A program made the position numbers and the translations under genes. DNA of 64,000 bases from NCBI RefSeq assembly GCF_020360975.1, contig NW_025408678.1:310001-374000 (forward strand). The letters run 5' to 3'. The stretch is from Hirsutella rhossiliensis (Eukaryota; Ascomycota; Sordariomycetes; Hypocreales; Ophiocordycipitaceae). Position 1 is the stretch's first letter; the number at the start of each line of letters is the position of its first letter. Of the stretch, positions 31,061-43,100 are shown one piece after another. The notes beneath the pieces are model-generated. The model saw only the letters and a program-made list of their open reading frames with translations. It did no database searches and had not been told where the DNA came from.

Positions 31061-32222
31061 CTTGAAGTACTCCAGCCCGACATTCGTATCGTACTGCGAG
31101 CTCTATTTCTTTTGCTTTTATCCTTGCTAACGGCGCTCCTCACGACTGGATGTGGGTGAGGCAATAATAATACCTCTTTTCCCGCACGCGGTTTTCCACT
31201 CTCGCCGGAACGGAGCGACCGGAGCCTCCGCCCCCGCGGACAACTCCATGGATGACAGGGCCGGCCCGCTAAAGTACATGTCCGAGTAAAGGAGCCGAAG
31301 GAACTGGTGGTGCTTCGGGCCCCGGGGCTGCCATTGTGAGAGCCTTCGCCCGAGCGGGGTATGAACAATGCTAGTCTGTGCCCATGAATACCCAAGTAGG
31401 GCCGAGCGTGCTCCGCGGTGAACTCCACGGACGGCCGACAAGACTTGTAAGACATGCGGTGTCAGCGGTGAAGGACGGGCGGGGCGAGTCGTGCCGCCGC
31501 ACCAACTCCCTTGCCCGAAAATTGCACGAGAGCCAGGCAGCAAGCAGCCAAGATTCCTGGTACTGGTGGATTGTAACCACAGACTTCAAGGCCTGTCGGG
31601 GCCATTCACGGGAAGAAGCTCGTGGACTTGTGGCCGACGTTGAAGCCTCCGCGTCTCATGTCAAGCGCCGAAGACGACGCCGCCGAGGGCACAGCCAACG
31701 GGTACGCGTATATATGTATGCATGGGTAGACGATAATGTGTGCTCCAAGCGAAACAGAGCACTGTATGTACCTGGTAGTATTAAAAGCCAACCTGCATTG
31801 GAGCTGAACCTCATTCGTCCCCCCGCCGCTTTCGCCACACAACTCGGCATCCAAGGCCCATTGGACAGCGTCGAAGCCCTCGTATTTCCTTTGTCCACGA
31901 CCAGCCATGCTTGTGCTCTCTCAACCGCGGAACCGCCGCCGCCCCAAGGGATGCGCCGTGCCAAAGCGCTGCAACATGCACCGGTGGCCAACGACACGCA
32001 GCCTCGACGTTACCCTGCAGCCTCGTTGCCTTGATGCCAGCAGTCTTGCTCTCACAAGCCTTGCCTCCGACCCGGGTTGGGGGGCCTCTTCTCGTCCGCG
32101 CTCACGCAAACGCATATGGAGTCGAGCCTCCCCTTCCGTCGAGCGTTGCGGCAACGCCAGGAGCGCAGACACGATTTGGTCGAGCGTCGAGTTCAGCTGC
32201 CGACGACGGGTCGGGCTTCGAC
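31061..32222. other. Intergenic region at the right edge of the island
   Basis: About 1.2 kb upstream of the cysteine-rich membrane protein. GC content returns to core level. No gene is recognised; an alternative in-frame ATG for the next gene lies at 32034. Confidence 0.4.
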
Positions 32223-33571
32223 ATGAATATTGCGCCTTTCGTCCTTGTTGCTGGTGCGTCCGCGGCTGGTGAGCAATGCGGCTCTCTCGCGGTTGCGCTG
32301 CCGGGCCTCATGCCTCGCTATGTCGTCGACCGGCCGACTCCCCTGGCCAAGAGAGACGGGCTCTGCGACAAAGGCCATCACAACTGTAAGTCGTAGCGCT
32401 TCCGAACCACGTTTCCCCCTGTTCTAACCCCGGCGGTGGCGCAGGCCGCGACGTCGGCCGCGACGACCAATGCTGCGACAACGAAAGCTACTGCTACGTA
32501 AACAAGGTGGGCGCCGTCAAATGCTGCCCCATTGGCTCCAACTGCCCCGACGACTCCTTCTGCAAGAGCGACAGCTTCTTCTGCCACGGCCGCGCCACCG
32601 TCGCCGGCGCCGTCGAGCCGAGCCACGACGGGTGCTGCCGCCGCCTGTGTCCGCAGACGAGCCACTTCCTGTGTCCGCAGAGCCTCGGCGGCAAGTGCTG
32701 TCCGTACGTGGCCCAGTGCCGGGCCGGCGGGGGCTGCCTCGAGACGGAGACGGCGGTGTCGGCGTCGGCGACCCCGACGCGGAGCATCACGCCCGGCGCC
32801 GGCGACGGGTGCTCGGCGTCGCAGTATCGCTGCGCCGATGGGACGGGTTGCTGCAACGACTGGCAGCGCTGCACCAAGGTGTCCGGCACGGCCTACTGCG
32901 CGGCGAGCAGCAGCTCGGCCAACAACACCAGCGCCCGGGCCGGCGACGCGGCCGCGTCCGGCCCCGGGCTCTCGGGCGGCGCCAAGGCGGCCATGGGCGC
33001 CACCGCGGCGCTGGCCATGGGCTTCATCCTCGGGGCCGTTGCCTGGCTGTGCGTCTCCCAGCGGAGGCGCCGTCGCCGCCGCCGCCGCCGCCGTCGCCAG
33101 CAGGCCGCCGCGGGTCGGAGCTCGAGCCGGGTCCCGGACGGCGGCCCCACCGAGATGCGGGGCATGTCCGAGACGACCTTGACGCCGCGGCCCCGGGCCG
33201 GCCGTGGCTTGACGGAGGACTACTGCGGGCCCAGCCCCGTGGCGGGCCCGTACACGGACACGGCCACGCTGGACGAGCTGCGCATGTCGCTGCCGGCCCT
33301 CGCGCGCGCCGTTCCCTCTCGGCCCGACAGACCCAGGGACATCGTCGCCCCCGTGGAGATGGACTCGTCCACGGCACCGAGGCCCAGGGGCAGAAGCCGC
33401 CACGGAGACCAGCCGCCAAGCCAGCCCGCAACGCCGCCGCCGCCGCCGCGCGACCCGACCCCGGGCCCCTTTGAGCTCCACGGGTCCGAGGCCTACCCCT
33501 ACCCCCCGCCGCCATCGCTGCCCCTTCTCAACTCACCCATCGACGACGAGTCTGAGCACTCGCGCACGTGA
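32223..33571 (+). CDS. Cysteine-rich single-pass membrane protein, function unknown
   Basis: Two exons, 32223-32385 and 32445-33571, 429 residues; the intron (gtaagt, branch ctaac, gcgcag) splits a Cys codon. MNIAPFVLVAGASAAG may be a signal peptide; an in-frame ATG at 32034 would add 63 residues and cannot be excluded. The ectodomain has many cysteines in knot-like groups (DDQCCDNESYCYVN, KCCPIGSNC, GCCRRLCP, GKCCPY, GCCNDWQRC), as in a conserved fungal family of surface proteins. A transmembrane helix (AAMGATAALAMGFILGAVAW) is followed directly by a run of 12 arginines, then a Pro-rich tail ending in PIDDESEHSRT. A type I orientation with a cytosolic tail is inferred. It could be a wall sensor or anchor; nothing proves this. 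Confidence 0.7.
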
Positions 33572-33884
33572 AAAGGAGATTCGTGCCTTTTATTGATAAC
33601 GTCCTAGTCTATTCATGTCCCGTTCCGTAGCAAAGCGCTTTCCATCATTCGCCATGCCGGGAATCAAGTCGTGTGCGCAAGGAAGCGTCGTGGGGGAATT
33701 ATTTGGCGCCAAACTTTTTGATTCCTCCTTGTCGAGATTCGCGAGACCAACTCCAGCGCCAAGCCGTGCCGACATTCCTTTACAAGAAGATGGAAGAGAG
33801 AAAAGAAGACGGGAAAGGGAAAAAGAGGGCGAGGAGAAAGGAAAACGGGTTCTATATACATGGCCCAAGGAGCACTCGGCCGCG
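33572..33884. other. Convergent 3' region
   Basis: About 310 bases between the stop codons of the membrane-protein gene and the Cdc14-like gene. It contains purine-rich aagaaaagaagacgg words at 33790-33850 and no gene. Confidence 0.4.
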
Positions 33885-34904
33885 TCAACACACGACCCCC
33901 CCAAACGGCGCGCAGTTCCTCAGGTCCTTGACCAGGTCCTCGACGCTGCTCAGGTGGCGGCTCAGAAGCTCCTGCTTCTCGTCGGTCGTCAGGGTCACGG
34001 TGACGGCGGCCCCCCCGCCACCGGCCTTCTTGCGCCTCGCCGTGTTTGTGTCGGCGGCAAAGGCGCCGACGAGCTTGCTGGGGCTGCGCTGGAGCATGGC
34101 GGGCACCGAGTCGCGCTGGCCGGCGCGCGGGATGGACGGCGTCTCGGGCATGAGGTAGCAGTAGAGGAACTCGACGAGCTTGAGCTTGACCTCGCGCGTC
34201 GTGGAGCGCGACTTGAAGAGCGACGTGACGGTCAGCAGGCCGTCGAGGGCCTCAAAGGTGCGCGTGTTGACGGGCGCGTCGAGCAGCGCGACGACGAGGG
34301 TGAGCAGCGTGGCGGACTGGATGGCAGGGCAGTTGAAGGGCTCGAGGAGGTCGAGGAGGAGCTGTTTTTTTTTACCCCCTGCTGTTAGCACAACGTGCAC
34401 GACGACGAAGAGAGAGGGGGGGATAGAGAAGCATAGACGGACATTCATGTTCTGCTCTCGCGCAAAGAGCGCTTTGCTGGGCGGGTGAAGCAGCAGCAGG
34501 CCCTGGATCAGGTCGAGGGCGCTGAGGATGAGAAGGTCGTTTTGCCCGTCGCTGCCCTTGGCCATGAGGCGATCCAGGGTCCCGATGAGGCGGAGGGCGA
34601 CGTTCCACTCGAAGCCCTCCTGCAGCTTGAAGAACTCGCGAAAGGCCGGATCCTGCGAGAGTCGGCCGAGGTCCTTGCGCGGCGGCGACGACGGCGGCAT
34701 CGTCGGTGCTGCTGCCGCCTCGCCATCCCCGCCGCCGCCGCTGCTTGTAGAGTCCCTGGAGCCGCGACGTCGGGTGCCCTCGGGGCTCGCGTCGGACAGG
34801 CAGATTTGCGCCAGCAGACCCTCGACCTGGCGCATGCCCTTGCGGACTTTGGGCCCGTCAAAGGAGGAGAGGCTGTCGAAGGCGAGGGACAGGAGGGCTT
34901 CCAT
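33885..34904 (-). CDS. cdc14: SIN component Cdc14 (S. pombe type)
   Basis: Two exons, 34904-34443 and 34361-33885, 312 residues, start MEALLSLAFDSLSSFDGPKV. The 81-nt intron (gtccgt, branch gctaac) ends in a poly(A) tract, gtaaaaaaaaacag, and joins EQNMN to LLLDLLEPFNCPAIQ. This is the Pfam CDC14 family of helical-repeat proteins, not the Cdc14 phosphatase: in fission yeast it binds the Sid1 kinase in the septation initiation network, which triggers septum formation. Family-like stretches are DPAFREFFKLQEGFEWN, LLILSALDLIQGLLLLHP and TREVKLKLVEFLYCYLMPE. A Gly/Ser-rich insert sits at about residues 45-70 and an Ala/Gly insert near 275. Confidence 0.88.
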   Translation of the reverse strand: MEALLSLAFDSLSSFDGPKVRKGMRQVEGLLAQICLSDASPEGTRRRGSRDSTSSGGGGDGEAAAAPTMPPSSPPRKDLGRLSQDPAFREFFKLQEGFEWNVALRLIGTLDRLMAKGSDGQNDLLILSALDLIQGLLLLHPPSKALFAREQNMNVRLCFSIPPSLFVVVHVVLTAGGKKKQLLLDLLEPFNCPAIQSATLLTLVVALLDAPVNTRTFEALDGLLTVTSLFKSRSTTREVKLKLVEFLYCYLMPETPSIPRAGQRDSVPAMLQRSPSKLVGAFAADTNTARRKKAGGGGAAVTVTLTTDEKQELLSRHLSSVEDLVKDLRNCAPFGGVVC

Positions 34905-36113
34905 GGCTGCGGATGGCCCGGTCGACGACGTGCGCTTTTGCCGCCCTTTTTGTATTTTTTGTCTCGTCGTGTCGTGTGGTAAGGTCTCGGTAAGGCGACA
35001 GTATATCTGTTCCTTTGACGCTGTCAAGAGGGGAGAGAGAGATGGTCTCGAGGGCGCGCGACCGAGACGATGTTGACCAGCGACCAACTCAGAAACTCCC
35101 CTTCCCCGAGGGGGGGAAAACAAACGAAGAGTGCGCGCGCGCGCAACGGCGCAAACGGCGGGGGAGACGTTAACACAGCCGGACGAAGAAGAGATGCATC
35201 GGGGGGGGGGGGATCAAAAAAATGAACTTCTTCTGCCACGGCAGCGCGCAAGAAGAGGGCGAAAAAGGAAGAGAGGGAGGCGGGCGCGGATACGGATGCG
35301 AGAATGGCAGGCAGGGTCAACGCGAGAGGCTAGGGGTAGGTAAACGGTAAACGAGGGGGATAAGAGATAGATCGGCAAAGCTGCATGCAAAGCATGGACG
35401 GGGGGAGGAGAGGCAACACATTGCATGTGAGCCTGTGTACATACAGCACACACACCTGGTTGCCGTCCGCACGCATGCATGCATGCATGTAAGCGCGGTA
35501 ACGGGCGTTGACGGGGCAACCGGGAGCCGGTGCGGAGCCGGAGGCAAGGGGCGGCGGCGGCGGGGCGGAGCGGTGAAGAGGGAATGTGCACGGTGGAGTC
35601 GGCCCCGGGAGTTGCTCCAGCCATGTGCTCTAGCCTCTCTCTACCTGCCGCCTTACGGCCGGAGACTTATTATCGTGGCAACCCCCCTTCATGCTGCCTC
35701 CCATCGGAGTCGACCAAAACCAGCACTCGGTCCACTTTGCACACACTTGTCCATGGCAACAGCACCTCACAAGATAAACACTTCTGTCCAATACATGTAC
35801 CTACACCCGGCGGCCTCGCCCGGCAACGCTTGCGAAGAGCACCTATTCATACACCGAGTGACCTGCTTTTGTCCATCCCGCTCTGCAATCACCACTGCCT
35901 CGGAGCCGATCGCGATCCATGGCCAGGTGCCGAGTGGGGAGAAAAGAGAAGTTGTTTTCAGACAAAGCAACAATGCTCAAAACGCCGTGCCCTATGCCAA
36001 AAGAGACTGTAGCTATACACATCAACATACGAAAAGGGTATCCGTCATGGTGCCTCGGTCCACACCGCATCGACGGCGTCAAGATGCTGGCCGCAAACAT
36101 GTCTCCCCCAAGC
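34905..36113. other. Intergenic region upstream of the Cdc14-like gene
   Basis: About 1.2 kb to the 3' end of the Num1/ApsA gene, both on the minus strand. Purine-rich GAGA tracts (35030-35050, 35255-35290), a 12-G run at 35200 and a GCATGCATG repeat are seen. No gene is recognised. Confidence 0.45.
35473..35489. repeat. (GCAT)n repeat
   Basis: Four GCAT units forming the self-complementary run gcatgcatgcatgcatg, in the Cdc14-like upstream region. Functional meaning unknown. Confidence 0.8.
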
Positions 36114-39100
36114 TCAGAATCCCTTAAACGGGTCATCTCTGAAAAAGTCTTCCTCCAAGGTTCTTCCTCGGCCGAAAAAGTCTTCCCGCCCCCTGGAGCC
36201 AGGATGGTCGCGCGCCCTGTTGCGGCTGTTCCTCCTGCGCAGCTCCTTGCTCCGCCTCCTGGCTGTCTGCCGGTACTCGTCCTGCTCGTCTGGATGTTCG
36301 CCGAATTGCGTAAACGACAGAGGGCTGATAAAGGCCTCCATTCGCACCGTTCCTATCGCGTCGAAAAAGTTCTTGGGCCGAGACGACGCCTCCGACGTGG
36401 GCTGCGACGATGTCGGGCCCATGTTCCACGTCGTGTTGGTCGAGGCTTGTGATTGGTAAATGTCAGACGAGTTGGCTGTGCCGATGCTGGCATTGGCTGT
36501 GCTGTTGGTCGAGTGGTGGTGCGTGCCGCCGCCGAGCGGACCCGAGAAGCCGCGGAACGACAGAGGCGGAGCCACGTGCCCCCCCGTGTTGCTTCGCTTC
36601 CGGCCATGCAACCCGGCCTGGCTAGCTCGCTCGCTGAAGCGGGGGATGAAGGGCGCCTCGGCCGCCTCTTGCGACTGTTCCCTGCTGTGGCAGGGGTCGT
36701 TGGGGGGGAAGCTCGCCACGTCGCCCATCTTGGACGACGGTGCACTGGGGATGCTGGGGGGGCCCGACTTTGGGTTACCCGTCTTGCCCTTGGCCAGGCG
36801 TATCGAGTCGCGGATACCGCCCCGTCGAAACCTCGTCCTTGGCAGCTCAAACTCTGGCAGCGGCTGCTGCTGCTTGGCCTTGAGCTGCGGAGTGGCAAAG
36901 ATGTCGGGCACCGCCTGCGATGAGTGGGCCAGAAACGACAGCGCCGTCAGCCAGAGGTAGTGCCGCTCTGCCGTGACCGCCGTGAACTTGAGTGCCCGCT
37001 GCGGCGTCAGGATCAGAATGGAGCGGTTGAACACCGACGGCATGACCTTGGGGGGAGGGTTGTCGTCCTTGACATCCAGGACCGACTGAATCGTCACTGC
37101 ATTGCAAAGTCAGCTTTTGTGCTTGAAAAGGTCCCCCCTCCGCCGGCTCCAGAACCACTCACGTTTCCTGCCCGTCTTGCCCATCAGGGCGCTGCCGGAC
37201 GAGGGCTGCTTGCTGCTCCACAGGATGGCCCTTTCGTACGGAGCCAACCACACCCAGCGCTTGTGGCGATCGTTGCTCGAGTCATCCCTGCCCGTGTTCT
37301 CGGGCACTCCAAACGACCGCCGTCTGCGAACGTACTTGAGCATCCACTCGCCAACCATTGTGTGCGCAATGGCATCCACGATGCCAGTGGTCTGGGCGCC
37401 GCTAGTCCGAGAAGTGTGGTCAGTGTTGTTGGTATGGTCCGTGTTGGTCGACAGCTCATGCCGATGTCTTCTGTACTGGCCACTACTCCCAATGTCGCGG
37501 TTGCGCGGCGTCGTAATGTCATTCTTGGGCAGGGGGGGCAGCCGAGTGCTCTCCGGAGTCTCCGCAGACGGAGAAAGAGGTGGAGGGGACCGGCTGCCAC
37601 GTCTGCGATGACGGCTATTGCGTGGCAAGGCGGCGGCAGAACGGACCTTGCGGAGATTGTGGGTTTGATGCGACGACCGGCCACTGCCCCTCCGCTGCCA
37701 GGCATCGCCTCGGGTCGGGCTGCTCTGGCCATCGCTTGGCGTCCTCGTTCGGACGGTCGGCTTTCGCGAGCTGGCGCGCGTCGGTATGGGGAATGGTGGG
37801 TTGCCCGAGTCGGGCAGGCTCGGGCTCCTCGAACGGTTCCGGTGGCTGGCAATCCCGCTCTGGATCAGGGCAGTCCTGCGCATGGCACCGTCGCGGCTCG
37901 AGGAGACTGGCGGCGGCGGGGGGGGGGACTTTTCATAGGTTCTGCTCAGCCTCCGGGAATGCCTGCCGAATCGATTTTCCTTGTCAACAAGGCAGAAGGT
38001 GCTGTAGAGCTCGCTGCTGGCCGGCTGCTCGGAAGTCGAAGGCTCCTCGGGATGGTGGGCCATGAGTCCAAAGGACTCTCGCCTCGTCGGCCGGCTCGAC
38101 TTGGACTGTGGCTTGGGCGCGGACAAGGCCGTGCGGAACTCGGAATCGCTCACGTCTCCGTCGCCGAATTCGTCCATGCCGTCCGAGCTCGCCGTGTCGA
38201 AGCCCGCAAAGAGGCTACTGAGCCGGCGGGACCGCCGAGTCGATGCTCCTCTTGAGCTGGGCGGCGGGCCGTCGTCGTCATGGCCGGGATATGGCTCGTA
38301 GAAATCGTCCTCTTCGACGTGAGAGTTGATCGGGGATGGCGGCGTCTCCGGGGCGTCTCCGCCCTGCGTGAGGCGCCTAGGGTTTCGGGCAGGCAGACCC
38401 CCCGGAATCGGGTGCACATTCGGAGACGTGGGCCGCGAGGAGATGGCGGATGGTTGCAAGTGTAGCGGTAGACGCGCCAGCCTCTTGTCGATCTGGATGC
38501 CTTCGGTCTGTACAACGGCATCGCTCGTTGGAGTCGGTGACAGGTTCACTTGGCAGCCAAAGTCTTTGCAGTGCTGGGGCAATCGGGGCTCGCGCGGCGT
38601 GGTCGGCCGGCTGCGCGGAGGTTGGACGCTGATGGTCGGAATCTGCGGCGGTGGTGAAGGGGGAGTCAGGCCGAGGCCGGAGTGTGTGCGGGGTGGCCGG
38701 GATGGTTCCTCAGTCTGCGTCGATGAGCTCATCATGAGGGCGAGCTGGAGCTCGGAAGGGGGCGTGAAGTCACGCCAGGGCGTCTTGGGCGTCTTGGGCG
38801 GGCTCAACGGTTCCTCCATTGTCTGGGCGGCAGCGGAAACCATCTTGTGGTCCGGCTTCGGGGGCTCGATCCTGAGCGGCCGGTTCACCGACACGCGTTT
38901 CCGCCTCTGGTTTGCCTCAATCTCCATGTCGCCGCGCGGGCTTTCGAGGTCAGGCGTCCTGCCCCTGTTGGCGAGGTCGGGTGTCGCCGGCTTGACGGGG
39001 CGTACGACGGGAGAAGGCGGTGGGGAGTATTGGATCCCGGTGTCCGTGTACGCGGCCCTGGGAGTGGCCGGCCAGGCGTCGTCCTCCTCCTTGCCTCCCA

Positions 39101-40145
39101 AAGCCTCCAAGACGGGCGGCTGCTGGTTCATGAACAGCCGCGCGCGCGCCACGCTGCCGGCCCGCCTCAGGCTCTCGAGGCTCTGGTTCCGGCGGTGGAT
39201 TCTGGGGGATTTGGGAATCGTGTAGTTGGAGAGGACGCTCTCTCGACCGTCGGCGTCGGTCTGGTCGTCGACAAAGCTGAGTTCGTCGGCCAAGGAATGG
39301 CCATTGTGCAGGCCCGGGCCAGGGCTATGAAATGACTGCCGAATGCTGTTGGTGATGCTCATTGTCCTGACACTCCGTGCATCGTTGTCCTTGGAACTCT
39401 CTTCTCCGTCGCTGTCATGGACGCGGCCCGGCCCGTGAGTAGCGTGGGCGCCCTGGTAGCAGGCCACTTCGTCGAGCACCACTTTGAGGCGGCTCTCGGC
39501 GACGTGCATTTGGCGTTGGAACTTGCGCCGTTCATCCTCCCAGCCCATCTTATCCTGGGCCCACTGGTCGTGGACCCTCTGAGAGTCATCCTCGTGGCTT
39601 CGTATCTTCTTTTGCGCGACTTCCAGGCGCTTCTTGGTCTCGGTGAGAGAGTCGACGGCTTCATCTCGCTCGCGCTGGAGCTCGCCCAGGGCCGACGATG
39701 TCCCACCTTCGAGCAAGGAGAGCTGACGCTTGAGGGAACGGCTCTCCTTGGTGGCCTCCGTCAGGCTGCCCTGCAGCCGCTCCTGGTCCCCTTTGGCGGC
39801 ATCGAGGGTGGATTCCAAGTCCTCAATCTGCTTCGTCTTCTCTTCCTGGTCTCGGCGCAGAGCCAGGATCTCGGAGACGAGGTTGGCATGCAGCGTTGGC
39901 GTGAACCTGCGGGGATCCAAGATGCTGATGCTCTCGTCGTTGGTCGAGCCCCTCGAGGGCGACCTGTCGCCTTGTTCGTCGGCCATGCGTATCGGCGAGG
40001 AGGCTGGTCCCGGCGGGGTGACGGAGCGCCGAGCCGACTTGGTCGAATTGGCGGGCGGTGTTCTGAAAGAGGGCCCCTGAGGCATGGTCACAGGGCTGGA
40101 GCCGAGACCAGCGGCAAATTCATCGTCGGTCGCCCAGCTGGCCAT
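36114..40145 (-). CDS. apsA: Num1/ApsA-like nuclear migration protein with PH domain
   Basis: Two exons, 40145-37163 and 37096-36114, 1321 residues. Start chosen at MASWATDDEFAAGLGSS; a longer in-frame reading has no ATG. The intron (gtgagt, aatgcag) splits a Leu codon inside the PH domain. Order: disordered N terminus; a coiled coil at about residues 85-210 (LVSEILALRRDQEEKTKQIE and on); a very long Ser/Pro/Arg-rich region with repeated TP/SP sites; a Mcp5/Num1-type PH domain from about 925 (TMVGEWMLKYVRRRRS) to 1060 (AERHYLWLTALSFLAHSS); and a basic disordered tail. Num1/ApsA anchors dynein and mitochondria at the cell cortex through PH-phosphoinositide contact and places nuclei in hyphae. 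The Num1 tandem repeats are absent. Confidence 0.88.
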
Positions 40146-43100
40146 TTGTGGATGGCGAGGGTTGCCGACGGCCCGTGAATCTGGAGAGGGCGCTGCGTGG
40201 CGATGATATGGCGCCAAGGCATCGATTCACGCCGTCGACGATGGCTTGACGCGGAGGCCTTGGGGCAAGACAGCCCGCAGTGCTAGAGCAATCAGCCCGC
40301 TTGGGAATCGCCCTGCAGCTAAGAAGTGGCCGCGGCTGTAGTCTGCACCCGATGTCGACGCATCTACAGAGGCCTTTTATTCGCCATGAGTAGGTCAGCG
40401 GCCGGCAAAAAGCAAAGCAGCATTGCGCCATGCATCCATCCCTCGGACTACTCACCAAGGGACGTCGGGGTCCTGTTTGGCACTCGGCTGAGGCGTTTCT
40501 CGGGGTGTGGTCATGCGCGTCTAGATGGAACAGTTCAGTAAGGCAGTCTGTAGGGCCGTGAATCAGTTGCTAGTGGCCGAGTGACGCACGGGACGAGTTG
40601 GAGGGTGTGCCAAGTGCAAGACACGTCGACGCCCAATTCAGAGGCGCGGGCCTTTTTCTCAAGCGCCGGCGGGCGGCAATGGCACAACCCAAGGCGAAGA
40701 AGAAAGGCGACGGACAAGCAGGGCGGGAGAGGCTTCTCGAAAGGGGATGGATGCTGGAGAGCTGTCACCGAGAGGGTGGGAAAGTGTCCTGGGGAGAGTA
40801 TAAGCCGAGGCCAAGGCGGCTCCGCCCGCAGCAGACAACGAGACAGGGAACACCCGGCCGGGGTGGTCTAGCTTGTGGTCAGCTCGTGTCTCGCACAGTA
40901 CCAATGAAGAGAGGAAAGGGCCGACCAACCCGGCGTGTTGGTGGCCCCTGCAGAGGAGCAGAAGAGCTAGGCTGGGTCTCGCCGACGAGTAATAAATAGC
41001 TGGCGGCGAGTTGAGGCAATGCGGTGACGGTCGCAGGCTAGCCCCGTCGGACGATGGGTGAGGACGACGGCTCAAAAATAGAAGAAGCGACAGAGGACGC
41101 GTGAGTGTGTGTAAGAGGGAGAGAGAAAGAGAGGAGGAGATATGGGAGCTTCACGAGGCGCGGCGTCCGAGGCGTGAGGAGATGACGAGGTTCGCGTGTT
41201 GAGTTACCGTCGCAGTGCTACGGCCGGCAATGAGACGCTGCTGTGTGTCGCATCCGCCCTGGGAGGCGCAGTTGGTTTGTGGACGAGCGAGAGGCATCTG
41301 ATGAGGATGGGATAGTCAATCGGGGCCCGTGTGGGCAGAAGAATAGGGGGGGGGGGGCTTGGTATCGTCACCGACAGATCCATCCGTCAAAGAACCAGCG
41401 GCCGTCGTCCTCAAGTGCCGCCTGCGGCAGGCCCAAGAGAGCAGAAGAAAAAGTCAATCTTGATCCCTGTTGGCCGCCGTCAATGGCCAGGGGTGGCTTC
41501 TGTCGGGAGAGGCATCCGCGGCGCTCGATGTGACTGGGATTGGCCGGGGAGCGTCTGTCGGACGACCGGGGTGCGAGACCAATTTCCTCTCCATCTCCAT
41601 AAGGTAATGATCCATGCGCCGACGTGAAACCCCCGGTCCGCACGCCGCTTCTGTTCGCGGACAGCGGATGCTGGATTGGAAATTGGTGCCAATTCGGAGA
41701 GCGTCGTCGAACGCAAGACAGGGTACAGTGCAGGGGCCTGTGTGCACCGTGTTGGGCTCAATTATGCCGTGTTTTGGGTGCCTGCTGCGAGTCCTGCGAC
41801 GCACTGAGCGGACTGTCGTTATAGTGGTCAGCCCAATAAAAATGCACAGTGTGGCACTCGCTCCACCAGCGATAACCACTGTGCAGAGCATAAAGGCATC
41901 CAATCTGCCTTTCCTTTCCTCCATCCCATCAAGTATCATCACCCGTCGTCGCAGAGTTTCATCAGTCTGGCAGCCCGTTTACCCCACGGGCCAATCACAA
42001 GCGCATGTGCCGAGACCGATAACATCGAGTAAGGGGGGGCATGGCGTGCATTCTATTTCATTGCGCGTCGAATCTTAGGCATGAAAAGCGCTGCCGCAGC
42101 GGCTCAAAATGCACGCACGTCCGTCGCTCGTCGGCACCGATGCCTTGCTTGGGCGTCAACCATGATCACCTCATCTCGGACACGGCTTTGGTACTGTGAT
42201 ATAGTCTGGGTGAGGCTCGTGCTCGCTGTGGCCGTGAGCCGGAGAGCCTCGTTTCACCTTGTTCGGTGGAGATTGCACGGAGCCTCGTCGCTTTCTTCTC
42301 TTCCTATTTTTACCCAGAGACATGCATACATACAGTACTGTACAGCTTGCCTCGGTGCTATCCGTCCCATCTTGACGGGGCGGTTCACTTCCTCTCGTCC
42401 CTAGTATTAGAACATCGCCCTTGTTCGTGCTGCGGCCGCCGTTGGTTCTCGGCCATGAGCCTCCAATATCCGCTCAGTCCTCGAGGCAGAAAGCCCAGGG
42501 ACGTGGCAATATGGCCGATCCCTGCTCAGGGGGGAGTCGTTTTGCCCCTTTTACTCGGTACAATCAGTGCCCCCATGACTGCCTGTGATCAATCTGGCCC
42601 GGCGAGCACGAGCGCGGTCTCGACACTCAAAGGAACAACAAGCTTTTCGTGCATCGGCCTGCGCCCCGAGACGAGCCTCAATGGCCGCGCTGCACAGTAC
42701 CCAAGGTTTGTACAGTACATGATCGCAGACGGCAATTGCGCCGTCACCTCATCCATGCCCTGCCTGCATCGCAAGGTGGCACAGGGACCGCGCATTGCAG
42801 CGCCGCTCTTGACAGTGACAGCGCAGACTGACAGGCGCCAATGTCACCGGCCAGGCCGGGTGGGGTGCCGGCCACGGAGCGGAGAGTCAGAGCGATATAC
42901 CCGCCCCGTCGCCGTCACCGCTCTGCAGAATGTACAGTACATACAATAATTATGCCTTTGCCTTGGCATGTCTTTGGAATCAGAGAGTAGAGTACAGTAC
43001 GCAGAGCTGGCCGCTAAAGCTGCATGGCGTCGGAAAAGAAAGCTGCCCAGCCGGCCAGCCAAGGTTTCCTCGTCTCCCTTTGCTCTGAAATACAGTACAA

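Noticed and set aside
32378..33481. 367-codon open frame antisense to the Cys-rich membrane protein
   Set aside because: Composed of Arg/Ala/Gly repeats produced by the GC-rich coding strand; no motif or splice structure.
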